Assembly: GCA_029264225.1 (NCBI GenBank)
Contig: JARICB010000153.1
Location: forward strand, 1-6,012
Reading direction: 5' to 3'
From: Nocardioides sp.
Lineage (GTDB): Bacteria; Actinomycetota; Actinomycetes; Propionibacteriales; Nocardioidaceae
DNA: 6,012 nucleotides
A program made the translations under genes and the position numbers. How positions within the stretch are numbered: position 1 is the stretch's first letter; every line of letters starts with the position of its first letter. Below are positions 1 through 5,126 of this stretch, in pieces. The notes below the pieces were generated by a model. That model was not told the DNA's origin, did no database searches, and saw only the letters and a program-made list of their open reading frames with translations.

Positions 1-566
1 TCGTAGTCCCGGCAGTGGGAGGACGCCCAATAGTCCAGCAGCACCCGGACCGTGACGCCGCGCACGATCGCTGATTCGAGAGCGTCGAAGAATGCTGTGG
101 TGGTCTGGTCGAGGGAGAGGATGTAGAACTCGACGTGCACATAGGTGCGAGCGGTTTCGATCTCCTGCGTCATGACATTGAGCGACGCCTCGTAGTCGGC
201 GATGAGCTCCGCCCTGTTCCCGCTCGTCATCGGCATGGCAGTCAGCTTCTGATTCATGCTGATCACCCCGCGCACCCGCTCCGATATGTCGGGCGCAGCC
301 GACTCGATTGACTCGCTGGCATAGCCAGCGATAGCGCGGTCCATCTCCTTCTGCTTCTTGAGCCGGTCACGAGGAAGTTTCGGACTGCCGATAAGCAGAA
401 AGAGAAGACCGCCGATGATCGGGATGAAGAAGATCGCCAACAGCCAGGCCATCGCTGCAGTGGGGCGACGGTTGGGAGGTACGTAGATGATCGCAGCCAG
501 CCGAAGCGCAAGGTCGAGCAACACCGCGCCGCCGCCGCTGAGAAGTGTGATGTGAAGCGCTGACAT
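1..566 (-). CDS. cls: Cardiolipin synthase, N-terminal part (runs off left edge)
   Basis: Translating the minus strand from the ATG at 566-564 gives 188 codons with no stop up to the window edge. Two hydrophobic segments come first (about residues 4-29 and 37-60). The second, with NRRPTAAMAWLLAIFFIP just after the first, is the PLDc_N signature of membrane-bound cardiolipin synthases. After a charged linker (61-100), YVHVEFYIL (142-150), then FFDALESAIVRGV (159-171) and VRVLLD (173-178), match the start of the first phospholipase D domain. The family makes cardiolipin at the cytoplasmic membrane from phosphatidylglycerol, or from CDP-diacylglycerol in some actinobacteria. Both HKD catalytic motifs would lie beyond the edge, so activity cannot be judged. 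The start is supported by a GGAGGG ribosome site (complement of 575-580), 8 bases upstream. It is divergent from the DUF1269 gene. The family call is firm; the exact lipid substrate is not. Confidence 0.9.
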   Translation of the reverse strand, partial: MSALHITLLSGGGAVLLDLALRLAAIIYVPPNRRPTAAMAWLLAIFFIPIIGGLLFLLIGSPKLPRDRLKKQKEMDRAIAGYASESIESAAPDISERVRGVISMNQKLTAMPMTSGNRAELIADYEASLNVMTQEIETARTYVHVEFYILSLDQTTTAFFDALESAIVRGVTVRVLLDYWASSHCRDY

Positions 567-574
567 GGGTGCTG

Positions 575-580
575 CCCTCC
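575..580 (-). promoter_or_regulatory. Ribosome binding site of cls
   Basis: The plus strand reads ccctcc, so the minus strand reads GGAGGG, 8 bases before the ATG at 566-564. This purine-rich site fixes the start of the cardiolipin synthase gene, which lacks its other end in this window. Confidence 0.75.
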
Positions 581-616
581 GCGTGAGTCGGTGGACGGGC
601 CGCAGACTGGCCAGCC

Positions 617-633
617 TCGTTGCCGAGCAACGA
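617..633. repeat. Perfect inverted repeat, possible operator
   Basis: TCGTTGC and GCAACGA are perfect reverse complements separated by CGA, giving a 17-bp palindromic site in the divergent cls/DUF1269 intergenic region. It lies 50 bases upstream of the cls start and 105 bases upstream of the DUF1269 start. The size and position suit a dimeric transcription factor. With a 3-base loop and the following AAAA it could also form a small RNA hairpin. No regulator gene is visible nearby to pair with it. Confidence 0.4.
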
Positions 634-738
634 AAAACTCTCACGGTCCTGATGTCCTCGGCTCGTCCTTCGAGGGTGAGGTGGCGACGAGGCGATTGAC
701 CAACACTGTGGAGAAACGCCCCCAACGAAGGAGCCCAC

Positions 739-1242
739 ATGTCTACCCTTATCGCGATCGGCTACCCCGACGAGGCCACCGCCTTCGCGGCCGAGGCGGA
801 GGCCCAGCGCCTGGCCAAGGACCTGATCCTGCAGCCCGACGCCCTGGCCGTCGTCACCCGCAACACCGAAGGACATATCAAGGTCAGCACTACCCACCAT
901 GCGGTCGGTATCGGGGCCGGCTACGGCATGTGGTGGGGCATGCTCTTCGGCATCTTGTTCTTCGTACCCATCCTCGGCATGGCAGTAGGTGCCGGTCTTG
1001 GCGCACTGATGGGAAAGGCGCAGAAGACCGGGATCGATCAGGCTTTCCAGGAGCAGGTGCGTGACTTGCTCCAGCCGGGAAGTTCCGCACTTTTCATGAT
1101 TCTCGAGCAGGCCACCGGCGACAAGGCTGTCGAGGCACTGAGCCAGTACGGCGGAACGGTGCTCAAGTCGTCGCTCTCCCACGAGGATGAGCAGGCGTTG
1201 CAGGAGGCCCTCCATGGCGACAGCGCGACCACCGCACCCTGA
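739..1242 (+). CDS. DUF1269-type small membrane protein
   Basis: This is a complete 167-residue protein. The ATG follows a strong GAAGGAG (727-733) by 5 bases. The N-terminus (residues 1-50) looks like an alpha/beta domain, starting MSTLIAIGYPDEATA with a long alanine/glutamate-rich helix and then VVTR. A glycine-rich hydrophobic stretch follows (about 57-92: WWGMLFGILFFVP, then GMAVGAGLGALMG), probably a membrane hairpin or glycine-zipper segment. The C-terminus is soluble, with FQEQVRDLLQPGSSALFMILEQ (starting near 102, shown to the conserved part) and then LSQYGGTVLKSSLS. This pattern matches the DUF1269 membrane proteins common in actinobacteria and proteobacteria, whose biochemical role is unknown; some are linked to stress responses, which I cannot test here. 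It is divergent from cls, and a hairpin overlaps its stop codon. Confidence 0.85.
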   Translation: MSTLIAIGYPDEATAFAAEAEAQRLAKDLILQPDALAVVTRNTEGHIKVSTTHHAVGIGAGYGMWWGMLFGILFFVPILGMAVGAGLGALMGKAQKTGIDQAFQEQVRDLLQPGSSALFMILEQATGDKAVEALSQYGGTVLKSSLSHEDEQALQEALHGDSATTAP

Positions 1243-1253
1243 GGTGCGTCTTT
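1233..1253 (+). terminator. Possible hairpin terminator on the DUF1269 stop codon
   Basis: CGCACC (1233-1238) and GGTGCG (1243-1248) form a perfect 6-bp GC-rich stem around a CTGA loop that contains the TGA stop. The downstream bases TCTTT give a short U-rich tail, so this is a plausible but weak intrinsic terminator separating the DUF1269 gene from the transporter gene. An alternative stem, CACCGCA (1230-1236) with TGCGGTG (1253-1259), uses some of the same bases. Confidence 0.4.
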
Positions 1254-1302
1254 GCGGTGCACACTCACCGTCAGGCCGGACGAAGATGCACCAATTTGAT
1301 GG

Positions 1303-1330
1303 TTGCTCGTTCGCGACGGCTCGCTAGTTT
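1303..1330 (+). promoter_or_regulatory. Candidate leaderless promoter for the transporter gene
   Basis: TTGCTC (1303-1308) and TAGTTT (1325-1330) are separated by 16 bases and resemble -35 and -10 boxes; TAGTTT fits the TAnnnT pattern. The ATG at 1338 begins 7 bases after the -10 box, where transcription would start, and there is no clear Shine-Dalgarno site before it. Together these suggest a leaderless message, which is common in actinobacteria. The -35 match is poor. Confidence 0.35.
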
Positions 1331-1337
1331 GCCTGAG

Positions 1338-2651
1338 ATGACCGAACTCGGGTTCGCAGTCCATCGGCCGCGGGGCGGTCCGAGGGTCGCCGTGGCAGCA
1401 TGCGTGGGCAACGCGGTGGAGTGGTACGACTTCGCCATCTACGGCGCTATGGCCGGGACCCTCGGTGTCGTCTTCTTCCCTTCGACCGACCCCACGGGCG
1501 CGTTGCTGGCGGCCTTCGGGCTGTACGGCAGCGCGTTCCTCGTCCGCCCGGTGGGAGCAGTGCTTCTGGGAGGACTCGGGGATCGCTGGGGGCGCAGACG
1601 AGTGCTGCTCCTGGCCGTCGTACTGATGACCGCGAGTACGGCAGGACTCGGGCTACTTCCGACGTATGCAGCGCTCGGACTGGTCGCACCCATGCTCGCC
1701 GTGGCGTTGCGCAGTGTGCAGGGACTCGCCACCGGGGGGGAGACCGGAGTCTTGGGCGCCTACCTCGTGGAGTCGGCACGTGAGGGGGCGCGGGCCCGCC
1801 AGGCCTCCGGCCTGCTGGCCACGTCCGGGTTGGGCATCGCGCTCGGAATGGTGGTGACGGGTGGCTTGGTGGCGTTGGTAGGCGCCGATGGTCTGCAGGC
1901 GGGCTGGTGGCGAGTGCCCTTCCTGCTGGCACTGCCGCTCGGCGTAGCCGGGTTGTTCATGAGGCGGAGTCTGCTCGAGACCCTGGTAGCGCACCCCCCA
2001 GTCCCGACTTCGCCTCCTCACCAGCAGCCACCGACGCGGCCCGACAAGGGCAAGGTCATGCGCGGCTTCACGCTCATCGCTGCCGGTTCGCTCGCCTTCA
2101 ACGTCTTCTTCATCTTCATGCCGGCCTACCTCATCACCCTCGGGCAGCGACCAGGACAAGTCCTGGTCATCACTGCGGTGATGCTGGTCTTCACCGCAGG
2201 ATCAGCGCTGTTGCTTGGCGTCATTTCAGACCGTTGTGGACGCAGACCGGTGGCCCTCGGGAGCACGATCGTCCTAGTAGTAGGCACTCCCACCCTGATG
2301 TGGGTGGCCCACGGCTCGCTCCTGGGGCTGGTGGTGGCCCAAACTGTCGTCGGCATGGCCGCATCCGGAGCACTCAACCCGGTCACTCCGGCCGAGTTGT
2401 TCTCATCCCGGGACCGCGCACGGGGGCTGGGACTCACCGCTGGACTGGCCACGGCTCTGGTCGGTGGTACCGGACCCCTGTTCGCGACCATGCTGATTCG
2501 GCTGAGTGACAGCACCGCTGTCGTCGGCGGCTATGTCTCCCTGATGAGCCTCGGGGCGCTCGTAGCACTCAGAGGCTGGCCGGAGACCGCGTTCAGCGCC
2601 TTCGACAGCGATGCCGTTCGACCAGCCGTGATGATCACCCACGAGGGATGA
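1338..2651 (+). CDS. MFS transporter, metabolite:H+ symporter (MHS) type
   Basis: A 437-residue inner-membrane carrier with about 12 predicted membrane segments. Family marks, numbered from the ATG at 1338, are GNAVEWYDF (24-32) in helix 1, GDRWGRRR (81-88; motif A between helices 2 and 3), RSVQGLATGGE (125-135) in helix 4, a hydrophilic central loop rich in P, Q and K (about residues 210-240), and a second motif A, SDRCGRRP, near D298. These match the MHS group, whose known members carry alpha-ketoglutarate, shikimate, proline/betaine and similar small solutes with protons. The substrate cannot be read from sequence. The frame is open back to a GTG at 1257 and an ATG at 1299, which would add 27 or 13 residues. 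I prefer 1338 because it gives the usual short N-terminus before helix 1. The sulfatase follows after 67 bases, suggesting that the carrier moves a sulfate ester or its product (inference). Confidence 0.88.
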   Translation: MTELGFAVHRPRGGPRVAVAACVGNAVEWYDFAIYGAMAGTLGVVFFPSTDPTGALLAAFGLYGSAFLVRPVGAVLLGGLGDRWGRRRVLLLAVVLMTASTAGLGLLPTYAALGLVAPMLAVALRSVQGLATGGETGVLGAYLVESAREGARARQASGLLATSGLGIALGMVVTGGLVALVGADGLQAGWWRVPFLLALPLGVAGLFMRRSLLETLVAHPPVPTSPPHQQPPTRPDKGKVMRGFTLIAAGSLAFNVFFIFMPAYLITLGQRPGQVLVITAVMLVFTAGSALLLGVISDRCGRRPVALGSTIVLVVGTPTLMWVAHGSLLGLVVAQTVVGMAASGALNPVTPAELFSSRDRARGLGLTAGLATALVGGTGPLFATMLIRLSDSTAVVGGYVSLMSLGALVALRGWPETAFSAFDSDAVRPAVMITHEG

Positions 2652-2718
2652 TGCCGTCCGCTTGAGCACTTGTCAGGCTCGTGGGAATCAAAGCCGAAGT
2701 GCACGCGAGGGGACCGCT
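2652..2718 (+). other. Short gap between transporter and sulfatase genes
   Basis: These 67 bases hold the sulfatase ribosome site but no TAnnnT -10 box, since there is no TA dinucleotide before the sulfatase start. I also see no terminator hairpin with a U tract. This favours read-through from the transporter gene into the sulfatase gene, although a non-standard promoter cannot be excluded. Confidence 0.45.
2707..2713 (+). promoter_or_regulatory. Ribosome binding site deciding the sulfatase start
   Basis: GAGGGGA lies 5 bases before the ATG at 2719. An in-frame TTG at 2662 would lengthen the protein by 19 residues but has no comparable site, so the ATG at 2719 is the better start. Confidence 0.75.
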
Positions 2719-5091
2719 ATGACGAACAAGGCCGACCGACATGCACGCGCGATGTTGCCGATTCCTGACCGGCCAACTCCGGGACTCACGACCTACGACG
2801 CGAAGGACCCACAGACCAATTACCCGCCGATCGAGCCGTTGCTCCCACCTGAGGGCGCACCGAACGTCGTGGTCATCCTGCTGGACGATGTCGGTTTCGG
2901 TGCCTCCTCCGTTTTCGGCGGACCCTGTCACACGCCTGTCGCCGAGCGACTGGCCGAGGGTGGTCTGCGCTTCAACCGCTTCCACACCACTGCTCTGTGC
3001 GCCCCCACGCGCCAAGCCCTGTTGACCGGCCGTAACCATCACTCAGTCGGCATGGGGAGCATTACCGAGACCGCAACCTCCGCTCCGGGCAACAGTTCGG
3101 TGCGACCCAACACCAAGGCACCGTTGCCTATGACGCTCAAGTTGAACGGTTACTCCACCGCCCAGTTCGGCAAGTGCCACGAGGTGCCCGTGTGGCAGTC
3201 GTCTCCGCTGGGTCCCTTCGACGCGTGGCCCTCCGGAGGTGGCGGGTTCGAGACCTTCTACGGCTTCATCGGTGGTGAGAACAACCAGTACGATCCCGCG
3301 CTCTATGACGGGACGACTCCTGTCGACCCCCCCGCGACTGCCGAGGAGGGGTACCACCTGACCGAGGACCTGGCTGATCGGGCGTGTGGCTGGGTGCGCC
3401 AGCAGAAAGCGCTGATGCCCGATCGGCCGTTCTTCTTGTATTTCGCTCCGGGTGCGACGCATGCGCCACACCACGTTCCGCGTGAGTGGGCCGACAAGTA
3501 TGCAGGCAAGTTCGCCGACGGCTGGGACACCCAGCGCGAGCGTACCTTCGCGCGGCAGAAGGAACTCGGCGTCATCCCCGCCGACGCCGAGCTGACCGTT
3601 CGCCATGACGAGATTCCCTCGTGGGCGGACATGCCGGAGGAGCTCAAGCCAGTGCTTGAACGCGAGATGGAGGTCTACGCGGGATTTCTGGAGCACACCG
3701 ACCACCACGTAGGCCGGGTGATCGACGCGATTGCGGACTTGGGGATCCTCGACAACACGATCATTTATTACATCATCGGCGACAACGGAGCCTCGGCAGA
3801 GGGCACGCACCAGGGCGCGTTCAATGAAATGGCCAACTTCAACGGAATGGCGGCACTGGAAACGCCCGAGTTCATGGCTTCCAAGATGGACGAATTCGGT
3901 ACACCGAGTTCCTACAACCACTACGCGGTCGGCTGGGCGTGGGCCATGGATACTCCCTTCCAGTGGACCAAGCAGGTCGCCTCGCACTGGGGCGGCACCC
4001 GCAATGGCACGATCGTGCACTGGCCCAACGGGATCGCGGAGCCGGGCGGCGTACGCTCACAATTCACCCACGTGATCGACATCGCACCGACCATTCTGGA
4101 GGCGGCCGGTCTTCCGGAGCCGACTGTGGTCAATGGAGTTCAGCAGTCGCCGATGGAGGGCACCTCCATGCTCTACGCGTTCCGCGGTGCCGAGGAGCCC
4201 GAGCGTCACGATCTGCAGTACTTCGAGATGTTCGGTAACCGGGGTCTGTACCACCAGGGCTGGAGCGCGGTCACCAAGCACCGCACGCCATGGCAGTTGA
4301 TGGGTGGGGAGGTGCCTGCGTTCGATGATGACGTCTGGGAGCTATACGACGGCGAGCACGACTACAGTCAGGCCAACGACCTAGCGTCCGAACACCCCGA
4401 GAAGTTGGCGCACCTGCAACGACTGTGGCTGATCGAGGCCGCCAAATACAACGTGCTGCCGATGGACGATCGCACCGCCGAGCGGGTCAATTCGGATTTG
4501 GCCGGGCGACCAACCCTGGTCCACGGCACGTCTCAGATCTTCTACGCCGGGATGGGGCGATTGTCGGAGAACAGTGTCGTCAGCATCAAGAACAAGTCCT
4601 TCTCGGTGACAGCCGAGGTGACCACCTCAGATGAGGCGACTGAAGGCGTCATCATCGCTCAGGGCGGTCGGTTCGGGGGCTGGGCGGTGTACGTCAGGGG
4701 CGGCCGCCTCAAGTTCGTCTACAACGTGCTGGGAATCCATCACTTCGACGTCGAGTCCGACACCCCGATCCCGGTCGGGAAGCACCAACTGCGGATGGAG
4801 TTCGCCTACGACGGCGGCGGGCTTGCGAAGGGAGGAGACGTTTCTCTCTACTGCGACGGAGACGTCATCGGTACCGGCCGTGTGGAGGCGACCCAGCCGA
4901 TGATCTTCTCGGCCGACGAGACAACCGATATCGGCTACGAGTCGGGAACCACGGTGTCTCCGGACTACGACAGCCGCACGAGCCGCTTCACCGGAAAGAT
5001 CCACTGGGTGCAGATCGACCTTGGCCTCGATGACCACGACCACTTCATCGACCCCGATGAGCAGTTCCGGATCGCCATGGCACGTCAATAG
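2719..5091 (+). CDS. Type I (formylglycine-dependent) arylsulfatase, AtsA/AtsD-like, 790 aa
   Basis: The enzyme is predicted to hydrolyse organic sulfate esters to alcohol plus inorganic sulfate. VVVILLDDVGFG (50-61) carries the metal-binding D56 and D57. CAPTRQALLTGR (94-105) is the sulfatase signature, whose C94 a formylglycine-generating enzyme must convert to formylglycine. Other expected active-site elements are GKCHE (K152, H154), GATHAPHH (H248), GDNGAS (D355, N356) and QWTKQ (K418). The sulfatase domain covers about residues 48-500. From about 615 the C-terminus is a beta-rich module (NKSFSVTAEV, then AQGGRFGGWAVYV, FAYDGGG, FSADET, FTGKIHWVQIDL), like the concanavalin-A-like tail of mycobacterial-type sulfatases of nearly the same length. 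There is no Sec or Tat signal peptide, so it is probably cytosolic. No formylglycine-generating enzyme gene is in the window. It follows an MHS transporter, which could supply its substrate. The substrate is unknown. Confidence 0.93.
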   Translation: MTNKADRHARAMLPIPDRPTPGLTTYDAKDPQTNYPPIEPLLPPEGAPNVVVILLDDVGFGASSVFGGPCHTPVAERLAEGGLRFNRFHTTALCAPTRQALLTGRNHHSVGMGSITETATSAPGNSSVRPNTKAPLPMTLKLNGYSTAQFGKCHEVPVWQSSPLGPFDAWPSGGGGFETFYGFIGGENNQYDPALYDGTTPVDPPATAEEGYHLTEDLADRACGWVRQQKALMPDRPFFLYFAPGATHAPHHVPREWADKYAGKFADGWDTQRERTFARQKELGVIPADAELTVRHDEIPSWADMPEELKPVLEREMEVYAGFLEHTDHHVGRVIDAIADLGILDNTIIYYIIGDNGASAEGTHQGAFNEMANFNGMAALETPEFMASKMDEFGTPSSYNHYAVGWAWAMDTPFQWTKQVASHWGGTRNGTIVHWPNGIAEPGGVRSQFTHVIDIAPTILEAAGLPEPTVVNGVQQSPMEGTSMLYAFRGAEEPERHDLQYFEMFGNRGLYHQGWSAVTKHRTPWQLMGGEVPAFDDDVWELYDGEHDYSQANDLASEHPEKLAHLQRLWLIEAAKYNVLPMDDRTAERVNSDLAGRPTLVHGTSQIFYAGMGRLSENSVVSIKNKSFSVTAEVTTSDEATEGVIIAQGGRFGGWAVYVRGGRLKFVYNVLGIHHFDVESDTPIPVGKHQLRMEFAYDGGGLAKGGDVSLYCDGDVIGTGRVEATQPMIFSADETTDIGYESGTTVSPDYDSRTSRFTGKIHWVQIDLGLDDHDHFIDPDEQFRIAMARQ

Positions 5092-5106
5092 GGTGAAGGC
5101 CGTGCC
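5079..5106 (+). repeat. Inverted repeat spanning the sulfatase stop codon
   Basis: GGCACG (5079-5084) and CGTGCC (5101-5106) are perfect reverse complements around a 16-base loop that contains the TAG stop. There is no U tract after it, so a terminator is unlikely. It ends 6 bases before the ribosome site of the next gene and might affect translation coupling or mRNA stability, or be chance in GC-rich DNA. Confidence 0.3.
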
Positions 5107-5126
5107 GACAGTGGGAGCGGTCGCAC

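Larger units (their letters stand above)
567..738. promoter_or_regulatory. Divergent intergenic region between cls and the DUF1269 gene
   Basis: These 172 bases separate two genes that point away from each other, so promoters for one or both are expected here. Reading base by base, I find no TA dinucleotide at all. TA is its own complement, so no TAnnnT-type -10 box exists on either strand. A TTGACC at 696-701 resembles a -35 box, but the bases at -10 distance are C-rich (ccccaa) and unconvincing. The region holds a palindrome at 617-633 and both genes' ribosome sites. I cannot place a promoter precisely; an alternative sigma factor or promoters inside the neighbouring genes are possible. Confidence 0.5.

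Noticed and set aside
696..701. TTGACC as the -35 box of a promoter for the DUF1269 gene
   Set aside because: The bases at 17-bp spacing (ccccaa) do not resemble a -10 box, so I do not call a promoter here.
591..1064. 157-codon plus-strand open frame overlapping the DUF1269 gene
   Set aside because: The Arg/Pro/Gly-rich translation is typical of an out-of-frame reading, and the overlapping DUF1269 frame has both a strong ribosome site and a recognisable fold.
367..1215. 282-codon minus-strand open frame across the cls start and the DUF1269 gene
   Set aside because: It overlaps two well-supported genes in other frames, and its translation has low-complexity Arg/His/Gly/Ser composition with no family motif. 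It is a GC-rich shadow.
1907..2509. 200-codon plus-strand open frame inside the transporter gene
   Set aside because: The translation is Arg/His/Pro-rich and lies out of frame with transporter helices that match the family; no independent ribosome site was seen.
3172..3180. GKCHE in place of the more usual GKWH in sulfatases, as an odd substitution
   Set aside because: Lys and His, the functional residues, are kept, and variation at the middle position is normal in the AtsA/AtsD-like subfamily as I recall it.
3043..4020. 325-codon minus-strand open frame inside the sulfatase gene
   Set aside because: It is antisense to the region encoding much of the sulfatase catalytic domain and shows no recognisable motif. 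Long antisense frames are expected in GC-rich genes.
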